A DNA stretch of 64,000 nucleotides from an uncultured Trichococcus sp. GTDB taxonomy: Bacteria; Bacillota; Bacilli; Lactobacillales; Aerococcaceae. The notes under the pieces are model-generated. The model saw only the letters and a program-made list of their open reading frames with translations, ran no database searches and was not told the origin of the DNA. A program made the position numbers and the translations under genes. Location of the stretch: NCBI RefSeq assembly GCF_963667775.1, contig NZ_OY764015.1:3213001-3277000 (forward strand), given 5' to 3'. Numbering within the stretch: position 1 is the first letter of the stretch; each line of letters opens with the position of its first letter. This document shows positions 43,542 through 52,224 of this stretch, piece after piece.

Positions 43542-46091
43542 ATGGACATGTATGAAGCAGAAAAAAGGTTGCAGGAAGTTTTTCAGCAACCACTAAAGGA
43601 TTATCAGAAACGCCGCATCGTCTTCTGGTATGATAAATCCCAATCATTTTCGGATGAACTGAAGGAATATCAACTGGAGGATTTGTTGGTGTTGCGCTGC
43701 GATGACCAGCATTATTTTGAAACGAAGTATTTGGTGGAACATGTGCATCCCGAACAGAACGTACTCATCTATTTTGAGCATGAGCGGCCGGAGAACGAAA
43801 AGAATCCGTTGTTGGATATGTATTTTTACAGCCAAGAATTTAAAATGGACCCCATGGAGAATCTGAAGGATGAATTGGGCATCCGGTTTGAGGCAAGTGA
43901 TGTGTTCTTCAAATCCTATCAATTGTTTTTTAATAATAAACAACGCCGCAAACAATTTGTGAACGTGTTGGCGGAGAAACAAGATATCACCGAAATGGAT
44001 TTGGAACTTGCGATACTGTGTGTGTTGACCAAGACAAAGGAATTGCATCCTTTCGGCGTCTTTCGCTCACTCTTCACGGAGTACGGAAGCGGCCAGGACA
44101 ATCTTTGGCAACAAGTGGTCAAGTTCGGCAGGCCGGCCGCTTTTTGGCAATTGGCTAAATTATCCTTCGGTTATGTGCAGGAAACGCCAAGCATCGCCAC
44201 TTTATGCCAAGCTGTATTCCAAACGAAGTTGCATGCAGAGTTCGAAGGGAAAATCCCGGCGAATTGGGAGAAGCAGTTGCTGAGACAAGCGAATAACTGC
44301 GTCGTATTCCTGAACCGCTGGATGAACCTGCGCGACGAACAGGGCAGCTACAACCGGCTATCTGATGTACTGTTCGAAGACTTGCAGATCGTGAAGTGGA
44401 TGAAAAACAAGCCGGCGAAATGGTTGGCGCAGTCAGATACGTTCCAAGCTTTTGATAAGCAACTGGTAGAAGGCATCGCTGTGCAATTGGCGGAAGGCGC
44501 TATCCTATTTGATGAATTCGAGAACATCATCTTGAACCGTCGCGCGTCCTATTGGTTTGATTCCTTCGGTAATGAGTATGAAGCTTTGCTGGCGGCCAGC
44601 CGCTTGCTGAAGCAAATTCATTTGATTGAAAAGGAAGGGTTCCCTTATCAGAAAGAGGCATTCTGGAAAAGCTATCAGGAACGCTATTATCAATTGGATA
44701 GCTATTATCGCCAATTCTACGTTGCCTTTGACAAAGGGAGCGCGTTGTCCGATGCTTTTGCGGACTTGCGCATGACGGTAGAAAACTATTACAAGAATGG
44801 TTTTCTTGCCAAATTGGCCGAGACTTGGATGACCTTCTTCAAAGATGCGACTGCTTTTTCGGTTGAGAATACCTTGAAGCAGGAGCGTTTTTACAAAGAT
44901 TGGGTCAGTCCCTATGCTGTAAAAGAAAACCGGATCTTCGTGATCATTTCGGATGCCTTGCGCTATGAAGTAGCCGTAGAGTTGGGCCAACAACTGGAGG
45001 CAAGTATGCACTACAATGTGACGACACACGCGTTACAGGGGGTCGTTCCGTCCTACACGGAACTGGGCATGGCAAGTCTCCTGCCGCATCATCAGTTAAG
45101 CCTGTCCGCAGCCGGCGAGGTTGTTGCCGATGAAATGGGCACAAAAGGCCTGCACCAACGGAATGCCGTCTTGGAAGCCAAGTTGGGTGTAGACAGAGCG
45201 AAGGCCGTCGATGCCAAAGCAGTATTGAACAGTTCCAGAAGCGAACTGCGGGAAATGTTTAAAGGCAGCAACTCAATCTACTACATCTATCACAATACGA
45301 TTGATGCAATCGGGGACCATGCCGCCAGCGAAAGCCATGTCTTCGAGGCTGTCGAACTTGCACAGCAGGAACTGATTCGATTGATCGACAAACTCTTCAA
45401 CGGAGTCAGTGCCGTTCGCTTCCTTGTGACGGCGGATCACGGCTTCCTTTATACGCGGGATACCTTGCGTACGTTGGATAAAGTGAATGCCGATAGAACG
45501 GATGTCATCGCCTCGAACCGTCGTTTCTTCACGAATCGGGAAGCTGACAGCCAGAATCCGGGATTGCTGGATTTCAAAGTGGATGCCTTGGCGGATGAAG
45601 ATGTGTATGTTCATATACCAAGGGGGGCCGCTCGATTAGCTATTCAAGGCGGCGGATCCAACTTTGTCCACGGTGGTATTTTGCCTCAGGAAGTGATGAT
45701 ACCTGTCTTGGATATCACGACGGAGCGCGGCAAGGAAATGCATAAATCAGTGGATGTGCAATTGATCAGCAACACCGACCGCATCACGAACATCGTTACC
45801 TACCTTGATTTCCTACAGGTACAAGCTGTTTCAGTGGAACGAAGGGCAAGGAAAGTGAAACTGTACTTCAGCGATGGGATGGATAATCTTATTTCCAATG
45901 AAGTCACGCTATTGGCGGATTCGCCCAATGAACAGGCCATTGATCGGATGGTTCGTGAGAAATTTGTCTTGATGAGCCAAGCCTATGATCTGCTCAGCGA
46001 GTACCAATTCATCATGATTGATCTGGAAACAGGAGAAGAAATCAACCGCAAGAAATTTGTGATTGATTTGCCGGATGCAGGATTATTTTAA
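43542..46091 (+). CDS. pglZ: BREX alkaline-phosphatase-fold protein PglZ
   Basis: An 849-residue PglZ. The C-terminal phosphatase-like core has IFVIISDALRYEVAVEL near residue 467 (metal-binding Asp), TELGMASLLPH with a nucleophile-like position near 508, and FLVTADHGFLYTRD near 628 (Asp-His metal ligands). PglZ is essential for BREX and is reported to bind metal and act as a nuclease in some studies. GAGGGGAT precedes ATG. In type I loci brxL should follow; here the next feature is a tracrRNA. Confidence 0.92.
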   Translation: MDMYEAEKRLQEVFQQPLKDYQKRRIVFWYDKSQSFSDELKEYQLEDLLVLRCDDQHYFETKYLVEHVHPEQNVLIYFEHERPENEKNPLLDMYFYSQEFKMDPMENLKDELGIRFEASDVFFKSYQLFFNNKQRRKQFVNVLAEKQDITEMDLELAILCVLTKTKELHPFGVFRSLFTEYGSGQDNLWQQVVKFGRPAAFWQLAKLSFGYVQETPSIATLCQAVFQTKLHAEFEGKIPANWEKQLLRQANNCVVFLNRWMNLRDEQGSYNRLSDVLFEDLQIVKWMKNKPAKWLAQSDTFQAFDKQLVEGIAVQLAEGAILFDEFENIILNRRASYWFDSFGNEYEALLAASRLLKQIHLIEKEGFPYQKEAFWKSYQERYYQLDSYYRQFYVAFDKGSALSDAFADLRMTVENYYKNGFLAKLAETWMTFFKDATAFSVENTLKQERFYKDWVSPYAVKENRIFVIISDALRYEVAVELGQQLEASMHYNVTTHALQGVVPSYTELGMASLLPHHQLSLSAAGEVVADEMGTKGLHQRNAVLEAKLGVDRAKAVDAKAVLNSSRSELREMFKGSNSIYYIYHNTIDAIGDHAASESHVFEAVELAQQELIRLIDKLFNGVSAVRFLVTADHGFLYTRDTLRTLDKVNADRTDVIASNRRFFTNREADSQNPGLLDFKVDALADEDVYVHIPRGAARLAIQGGGSNFVHGGILPQEVMIPVLDITTERGKEMHKSVDVQLISNTDRITNIVTYLDFLQVQAVSVERRARKVKLYFSDGMDNLISNEVTLLADSPNEQAIDRMVREKFVLMSQAYDLLSEYQFIMIDLETGEEINRKKFVIDLPDAGLF

Positions 46092-46134
46092 TAACACTGT
46101 TTAAATTTTTGGATAATAAAGTTTAAGAAAGTGT

Positions 46135-46163
46135 TTGCATTTCATTGGATAGTAGGTTATAGT
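46135..46163 (+). promoter_or_regulatory. Promoter of the tracrRNA
   Basis: -35 TTGCAT (46135-46140), a 17-bp spacer and -10 TATAGT (46158-46163). The predicted start near 46170 falls 6 bp before the anti-repeat. Confidence 0.6.
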
Positions 46164-46169
46164 TTGTTT

Positions 46170-46274
46170 ATAAAGTTTTAGCCGACTTTATAAGGAAATT
46201 ATAGTAAGAGCTCCCTTCGGGGACTCTCGCAAAGCTCTAACCCCAGTTTCTTCGGAAGCTGGGGTTATCTTTTT
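46170..46274 (+). ncRNA. tracrRNA of the type II-C CRISPR system
   Basis: The anti-repeat TTTTAGCCGACTTTATAAGG...TATAGT (46176-46205) matches the plus-strand CRISPR repeat with about four changes, so it pairs with the minus-strand repeat; most changes keep G-U pairs. The nexus-type hairpin GAGCTCCC-TTCG-GGGACTC (46208-46226) follows, then a terminator stem AACCCCAG...CTGGGGTT (46239-46266) and ATCTTTTT. The length is about 105 nt. It sits between pglZ and the Fic gene, about 1.35 kb before cas9, on the same strand. Confidence 0.9.
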
Positions 46275-46372
46275 GGGTTTTATTGAAAAATAAAGTCAAA
46301 AAATTCAAAAAATTGACTTTATATGTTTTGTTGAGTAAAATAAATTGGAATAATGATTTTAGGAGGGGGATC

Positions 46373-47494
46373 ATGGCAAGAAGAGGAATAGCTAAATTAC
46401 CAATCGTTGTATCAACCGAAAAGGCGCTTGAAATTTTCCAGTTGTTGGCAGATGTAAACAGAAAGATAGGTCGCATGAAAAGTGAATTTAGTCATTCCGT
46501 TGTGAATGACTCAGTCGTTAACATGTTTTCTTTGAAAGAATCAGTCCAGTCAACCAGAATAGAAGGAACGCAAGTTACATTTACGGATATGGTAGAAGAA
46601 AGAGGCGAAAAAAATCCGAGTTGGGAAAGAATTGAGGTGCTCAATTATCAAGAAGCTTTACAACAAGGCTCTTCAAGTATAAGGTCAGGTTATCCCATCA
46701 GCACACGTCTAATTAAGGAATTGCACCGAATATTAATGGAGAACGCTAGAGGGGCGAATGCCTCTGGAGGGGAATTCCGGAAAATTCAAAACTTCATTGG
46801 ACCAACAAACCGGATAGAAGATGCAGTCTATATTCCTGTTGATGCAAATGAAATAGATAGCTATATGGAAAATTTAGAATTTTATATAAACGGAACCTCG
46901 CATAGTAGTTTTAGAAAATTCAACAAAATGGACGGATTCGTTTTTGATGAGGAATGTGATCCAATCATTAAAGCTGCTGTTATGCACGCTCAATTCGAAT
47001 CGATCCATCCTTTTTTGGATGGCAACGGCAGGTTAGGAAGAATCTTAATCGCCTTAATAGCGATAAAAGAGGATTTAGTTGATGTCCCGGTATTCTTTGT
47101 CAGTGAAGAATTGGAAAAGGAGCGCGCTCGTTACTACGATTTGCTTAATGGTGTTAGAGGGGACAATCCTGATTGGTATGCATGGATTAAGTTCTTCATT
47201 ACAGCATGTGCCCGAATGACAGACACGCTCTTAAGCAAATTGAAAGCTGCAGAGGATTTGGCTTTAAAAGGACTGAAATTATGTACGCTTGAGTCTGAAA
47301 AAAACATTTGGTTATATACTTTTTCTGATCCTTATACAACTGCAGCGCGCGTTGCAGAAAATTTGAGCATGTCCCCTGCAACTGCTCGTAAAGGATTGAG
47401 AGCTCTATCTGATGCAGGCCTTTTGTACGCGGATGAGAGCACGATCAGGAACAGGAAGTATCGCAACTATGATTTGATGAGGATTTTGGACTGA
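46373..47494 (+). CDS. Fic family protein with C-terminal winged helix
   Basis: A 373-residue Fic protein. The catalytic motif HPFLDGNGRLGR is complete (His near residue 212), so AMP transfer to a target hydroxyl is possible. An N-terminal inhibitory helix motif STRIEG (Glu near residue 64) marks it as a self-inhibited class II Fic. The last 70 residues form a winged helix (TAARVAENLSMSPATARKGLRALSDAG). The ATG at 46373 follows AGGAGGGGG. Its DNA is more AT-rich than the BREX genes. It lies between tracrRNA and cas9 with its own terminator; no link to either system is proven. Confidence 0.88.
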   Translation: MARRGIAKLPIVVSTEKALEIFQLLADVNRKIGRMKSEFSHSVVNDSVVNMFSLKESVQSTRIEGTQVTFTDMVEERGEKNPSWERIEVLNYQEALQQGSSSIRSGYPISTRLIKELHRILMENARGANASGGEFRKIQNFIGPTNRIEDAVYIPVDANEIDSYMENLEFYINGTSHSSFRKFNKMDGFVFDEECDPIIKAAVMHAQFESIHPFLDGNGRLGRILIALIAIKEDLVDVPVFFVSEELEKERARYYDLLNGVRGDNPDWYAWIKFFITACARMTDTLLSKLKAAEDLALKGLKLCTLESEKNIWLYTFSDPYTTAARVAENLSMSPATARKGLRALSDAGLLYADESTIRNRKYRNYDLMRILD

Positions 47495-47515
47495 ATAAAT
47501 ATCGCTTTGGACAAC

Positions 47516-47543
47516 AGAGGCTTTCTTCGGAGGCCTTTTTTTT
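47516..47543 (+). terminator. Terminator after the Fic gene
   Basis: A short stem GAGGC...GGCCT with TTCTTCGG loop region and a run of eight T, 20 bp after the Fic stop and 75 bp before cas9. Confidence 0.65.
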
Positions 47544-47618
47544 GTTGTATAAAACGTTTTCTTTTGGTACGATAATATTAAAATATTGACATGAATTGAA
47601 GAATCAGGAGGCCTTTAA

Positions 47619-50600
47619 ATGGGAATCAAGATTGGATTGGATGTGGGAATCACATCGGTTGGGTATGCTGTGTTGCGTACTGATGATGAAGGTGTCCCTT
47701 ATAAAATAGAAACACTTAATTCTGTTATTTTTCCGGCTGCGGAAAATCCAAAATCGGGCGAATCATTGGCGGCACCACGTAGAGGCAATAGGGGTTCGCG
47801 AAGAAGGACACGCCGTACCAAGTTCCGTAAATACCGCACGAAGCGCTTGTTTATTCGTCATGGTTTACTGACGGCCGAGGAAATTGAAGATGTTTTCAAT
47901 CAAAAATTAGGGCATAAAACGATTTATGAATTGCGGACAGAAGCTTTGGATCGGAAGCTTACAAACGAAGAGTTATTCCGGATTCTGTACTTCTTTGCAG
48001 GACATCGCGGCTTCAAATCGAACCGTAAGGCAGAAACGGTAATCGCAAATGTCGATGCAGAAACAGGAATGGTGTTGGCTGCCATCAATGAAATCCAAGC
48101 AGCATTGGAAGCGGGGACTTACCGTACTTTGGGCGAATATATGCACGCCCATCCGAAATATGAGGAGCATAAACGAAATAAAGATGGCAAAGATCGTTAT
48201 TTAGGTACCGCTCGACGAGATTTTATCACTGACGAAATTAAACAGATCTTAAATGCTCAACGCGGATTCGGCAATGAGGCTTTGACGGATGCATTCGAAC
48301 AGGAATTCATCGGTAACGCTGAAGGCGAAGCAGCCGGTATCTTTACTGCTCAGCGCGACTTCGATGAGGGCCCAGGTAAGGGAAGTCCTTACGGTGGAGA
48401 TCAAATCGAAAAGATGATCGGCTGGTGTACCTTTGAGAAGGAAGAACACCGTGCGGCAAAAGGTACGTATACTTTCCAATATTTTGAACTGTTGAGTAAA
48501 TTGAATAATCTGAAAATCCAGGAATTTGCCGGAGATGATTGGAAGGAATTGAATCCTGATCAAAGGCAAATGATCATCGATAAAGCCTTCAGCAAGGATA
48601 AGCTGCAATATGTGGAAATTAAAAAATTGTTGAAGTTGGAACCGGAAGCGAAATTCAATTTGTTGTCCTATGGCAGCAAGACTGAACAGGACAAAACCGA
48701 GAAGACTAATTTTGTAGCACTACGCAGCTACGACAAAGTACGCAAGGCGCTCGGTAAGGAAGTCTACGAAGCGATGCCGAACAGCCTGAAGGATGAAATC
48801 GGAACAATCTTGACGACTTATTCCAGCGACAAGAGCCGGCGCAGAGTGTTTGCTGATAGGTTGAGTTTGACAGCTGAGCAAATTGAAGCACTCTTGCCGC
48901 TTACGATGACACAATACGGACACCTATCATTAAAAGCAATGCGAAATATCATCCCTTATTTAGAGATGGGGCTTATTTATAATGAAGCGTGTAAGGCTGC
49001 GGGATATGATTTCAAACATAACGCAATAGACAGAGCCTTCATACATGAAAATGTGTCCAATCCGGTCGTAAAACGCGCCGTCAGCCAATGTATTAAGGTC
49101 GTAAACCAATTGACCCGCGAGTACGGCAAACCGGATGCAATCAATATCGAGTTTTCCCGTGAGCTTGGAAAGAACTTTGATGAACGCCGTAAAATTGAGA
49201 AGGGCCAGAAAGAGAACATGGCGCGCAATGAGAGTATTGCCAATGAGCTACGCGAAAACGGCATAGCTGTTAACGGAGAGAACATCACGCGGTTGAAATT
49301 GTGGAGAGAACAGGGAAATATGGATCCTTATACTGGTCAATACATTCCTTACGAGGAAATTTTCTATGGAAATTATGATGTCGACCATATCATTCCTTAC
49401 AGTATTTCATTCGATGACAGCTTTGGGAATAAGGTATTGGTGAGTTCAGCAGCCAACCGAGAGAAGGGTAACCGGATCCCGATGGAATATCTGGCGAATG
49501 ATCCGATTCGCATAAAGAGCCTGGAGAATATTGCGGGAACCATCCGTAATTATAATAAACGCGAAAAATTGTTGAAGAAAAAATTGAGCAAAGAAGATGT
49601 GGAAGGCTGGAAATCACGCAATATCAATGATACGCGCTACATTGCCAGATTGTTGCGTAATTATTTCAGACAGAACATCGAATTTTCCGAAAAAGAAAAC
49701 ATTAAAGAGAAAGTTGCCGTTAATAACGGTACTGTAACTGCCAGAATGCGAGCGCGTTGGGGTCTAGGGCCTAAACATAGGGATAATGACCGGCATCATG
49801 CGATGGATGCAGTCGTAGTTGCTTGTATGACTCCAGCATTTGTCAGAAGGGTCACAGTCTACAGTAAGCGCCAAGAAGTGCGCTTCAACAAATCCTTGTG
49901 GAATGAGGGCACCTTGGAATCAGATCTAGCCCACATGAGTTTGGAGAAGCGTGAAGAATACGAAAAAATGTTCAGTAAAGCTTTCCCTCAGCCTTGGGAA
50001 GGGTTCCGGGACGAATTGAATGCCCGCTTATCGGATAACCCGAAAGAATTGATCAAGAACATCAAGAATACTTTGGGAACCTATACCGATGAAGAAATCG
50101 ATAAACTGAAGCCGATGTTTGTGGTGCGAAGACCGAATAAGAAAATTACTGGGCCGGCACATCTGGAAACAATCCGCAGTGGTAAGTTGTTGAATGAAGG
50201 AAAATCCCTGAGCCGAGTAAGCATCAGTAAGCTGAAGCTGAACAAGAATGGCGAAATCGGAACGGGAAATGCTGAGTTTTATAAGTCTGAGGATAATGGC
50301 TGGATGCCTGTTTATAATGCCTTGAAAGCAGAAATGGAGAAAAATGGCGGCAGCGGTGAGAAAGCCTTCCCCGATGGTGTGTTTACTTATACGCAAGAAA
50401 ATGGGCAAACCCATACCGTCCGAAAAGTGAAAGTCGTTCAAAAATCTACGCTGCAAGCCGTACTGAATGACGGTAAAGCAATGGCGGATAATGGATCAAT
50501 GGTGCGTATTGATGTGTTCAGAACACCTAAGAAGTATGTGTTTGTGCCGGTGTATGTCAAGGATACCGTGGCGAAGGAGCTGCCGAAAAGGGCAAGTGTA

Positions 50601-50948
50601 CCATTGAGACCTTATGAGGAATGGTATACGATTTCGGATGAAGATAAGTTTCTATTCTCTCTTTATCAGAATGATGTTATCCACATTAGCCATAATAAGG
50701 GGATTACTTTGAAATACAACGGTGAGAACAGTGGTCCAGAAAAAATAACAGATTTTATAGGATATTATGTTGGAACAAATATTTTCACATCTAGTTTATC
50801 TATTAGGGCCAGTGATAGTTCGTATACCGCAGAAGGCGTAGGTTTAGCATCTTTACCTCTTATAGAGAAGATGCAAGTTGATTATCTAGGTAATTTAAGT
50901 AAAGTCAAAGAAAGAACCAGACAAACATTCTCCAATATGAAGAGGTGA
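47619..50948 (+). CDS. cas9: CRISPR RNA-guided endonuclease Cas9, type II-C
   Basis: An 1109-residue Cas9, the compact size of type II-C. RuvC-I has Asp8 (IGLDVGITSVG); an Arg-rich bridge helix lies at about 50-85; RuvC-II INIEFSREL is near 508-516; HNH has DVDHIIPYS with His590; RuvC-III has HHAMDAVVVA with Asp730. All nuclease residues are present, so it should cut both strands. The PAM-interacting domain covers about the last 250 residues; the PAM is unknown. AGGAGG precedes ATG. cas1 follows with overlap; there is no csn2 or cas4. Confidence 0.96.
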   Translation: MGIKIGLDVGITSVGYAVLRTDDEGVPYKIETLNSVIFPAAENPKSGESLAAPRRGNRGSRRRTRRTKFRKYRTKRLFIRHGLLTAEEIEDVFNQKLGHKTIYELRTEALDRKLTNEELFRILYFFAGHRGFKSNRKAETVIANVDAETGMVLAAINEIQAALEAGTYRTLGEYMHAHPKYEEHKRNKDGKDRYLGTARRDFITDEIKQILNAQRGFGNEALTDAFEQEFIGNAEGEAAGIFTAQRDFDEGPGKGSPYGGDQIEKMIGWCTFEKEEHRAAKGTYTFQYFELLSKLNNLKIQEFAGDDWKELNPDQRQMIIDKAFSKDKLQYVEIKKLLKLEPEAKFNLLSYGSKTEQDKTEKTNFVALRSYDKVRKALGKEVYEAMPNSLKDEIGTILTTYSSDKSRRRVFADRLSLTAEQIEALLPLTMTQYGHLSLKAMRNIIPYLEMGLIYNEACKAAGYDFKHNAIDRAFIHENVSNPVVKRAVSQCIKVVNQLTREYGKPDAINIEFSRELGKNFDERRKIEKGQKENMARNESIANELRENGIAVNGENITRLKLWREQGNMDPYTGQYIPYEEIFYGNYDVDHIIPYSISFDDSFGNKVLVSSAANREKGNRIPMEYLANDPIRIKSLENIAGTIRNYNKREKLLKKKLSKEDVEGWKSRNINDTRYIARLLRNYFRQNIEFSEKENIKEKVAVNNGTVTARMRARWGLGPKHRDNDRHHAMDAVVVACMTPAFVRRVTVYSKRQEVRFNKSLWNEGTLESDLAHMSLEKREEYEKMFSKAFPQPWEGFRDELNARLSDNPKELIKNIKNTLGTYTDEEIDKLKPMFVVRRPNKKITGPAHLETIRSGKLLNEGKSLSRVSISKLKLNKNGEIGTGNAEFYKSEDNGWMPVYNALKAEMEKNGGSGEKAFPDGVFTYTQENGQTHTVRKVKVVQKSTLQAVLNDGKAMADNGSMVRIDVFRTPKKYVFVPVYVKDTVAKELPKRASVPLRPYEEWYTISDEDKFLFSLYQNDVIHISHNKGITLKYNGENSGPEKITDFIGYYVGTNIFTSSLSIRASDSSYTAEGVGLASLPLIEKMQVDYLGNLSKVKERTRQTFSNMKR

Positions 50949-50953
50949 CAGCG

Positions 50954-51856
50954 ATGGGGTTTCGAAATATTTATATAGAAAATCCAGCCCGATTAAGCAT
51001 CAAAAATCGTCAACTGATTATTTCACAGGACCAGGATATTTCGATCCCTGTTGACGATATTGATAGCATTGTGATTGATTCTTTACAATGCACATTAACA
51101 GCACCAACCATTTCTTTTTTGGCAGAAAATCAAGTTGTCCTCTATACATGCAATAAGCAGCATATGCCCTGTGCTGTTTTGAATCCACTCGGAAATCATT
51201 CAAGGAAGCTAATCATCCTACAGAATCAGATGGGTGTGACTAAACGATTCAAAGATAGGGCTTGGCAAAAAATCATTCGGCAAAAAGTGTTGAATCAAGC
51301 TAGGTGTTTGGAGCTGACTTCTTCTCCCAATGTGGCTGAAGTGAATAAGTTGGCCACAGAAGTTTTGGAAGGAGACAAGTCTTTCAAAGAATCTAGTGCA
51401 GCAGCCCTATATTTTCGTTCACTTTTCGATACAAATTTTAATCGCAGGCATGAAACGGTTCATAACGCTGCGCTTAATTATGGATATGCCATAGTGCGTG
51501 GAGCGATATCCAGGGATTTGTGTGCATATGGTTTTGAGCCAGCACTGGGAATCCACCACCACAATGAACTGAACGCATTCAATCTTGCGGACGATCTGAT
51601 TGAACCGTTCAGGCCATATGTAGATTTATGGGTGGCACAAAATGTTGATCCCGAAGAAAAAGTTCTTACTTCCTCTTACAAACGTGATCTTGTTTCCTTA
51701 TTATTTACAGAAGTAAAAATCGATAATGAATTACATTCCCTTACCAATGCAATCCGAAAAACTGTATCTTCCTACACAAGTTGTTGCAGAAATAATTCAA
51801 CGGCTCATCTGAAATTACCAGAATTGATCCCGTTGCGACCGCACGAGTATGAGTAG
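50954..51856 (+). CDS. cas1: CRISPR integrase Cas1 (type II)
   Basis: A 300-residue type II Cas1. The metal site comprises the Glu in YGYAIVRGAISRDL-preceding helix region, His in GIHHHNELNAFNLADDLIEPFRP and Asp in the same stretch. Cas1-Cas2 inserts new spacers. The ATG at 50954 is spaced from GAAGAGGTG; a GTG at 50945 also lies in frame and overlaps the cas9 stop. It ends 8 bp inside cas2. Confidence 0.95.
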   Translation: MGFRNIYIENPARLSIKNRQLIISQDQDISIPVDDIDSIVIDSLQCTLTAPTISFLAENQVVLYTCNKQHMPCAVLNPLGNHSRKLIILQNQMGVTKRFKDRAWQKIIRQKVLNQARCLELTSSPNVAEVNKLATEVLEGDKSFKESSAAALYFRSLFDTNFNRRHETVHNAALNYGYAIVRGAISRDLCAYGFEPALGIHHHNELNAFNLADDLIEPFRPYVDLWVAQNVDPEEKVLTSSYKRDLVSLLFTEVKIDNELHSLTNAIRKTVSSYTSCCRNNSTAHLKLPELIPLRPHEYE

Positions 51857-52172
51857 CCGGTTTATGAGAATGGTGGTTATGTTCGACTTACCCGTGGAAA
51901 CAAGAGAACAAAGAAAAATTGCAACAAAATTTAGGAAATACCTATTGGATGAGGGATATGTAATGATGCAGTTCTCGGTTTACTATCGAATCTGTAACGG
52001 AAAAGATATGGTGAATAAATATCTGTTGCGCTTGGAAGATAATGTTCCGGAAAAGGGTTCTGTCAGGTTGATTACCTTGACAGAAAAGCAATTTAGTGAA
52101 ATGAAAGTTTTGGTAGGTGGCGTTTCACCTATAGAAGAGAAGCTGGATTCCAGTAATCTGTCAGTATTTTAG
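51849..52172 (+). CDS. cas2: CRISPR adaptation protein Cas2
   Basis: A 107-residue Cas2 with RMVVMFDLPVET (conserved Asp) and YRKYLLDEGYVMMQFSVYYR-like ferredoxin-fold segments, ending in a beta strand typical of type II Cas2. It is the structural partner of Cas1 and starts inside the cas1 end. A terminator and then the array follow within 55 bp. Confidence 0.95.
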   Translation: MSSRFMRMVVMFDLPVETREQRKIATKFRKYLLDEGYVMMQFSVYYRICNGKDMVNKYLLRLEDNVPEKGSVRLITLTEKQFSEMKVLVGGVSPIEEKLDSSNLSVF

Positions 52173-52194
52173 ACACGTCAAACGGCCCTACATA

Positions 52195-52215
52195 GTTGAT
52201 ATGAAGGGCTTTTTC
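52195..52215 (+). terminator. Short terminator between cas2 and the array
   Basis: A 5-bp stem GCCCT/AGGGC closed around a short loop and followed by TTTTT (52210-52214), just 10 bp before the first repeat. It is weak but well placed to keep cas transcripts out of the array. Confidence 0.5.
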
Positions 52216-52224
52216 GCGCGAGGT

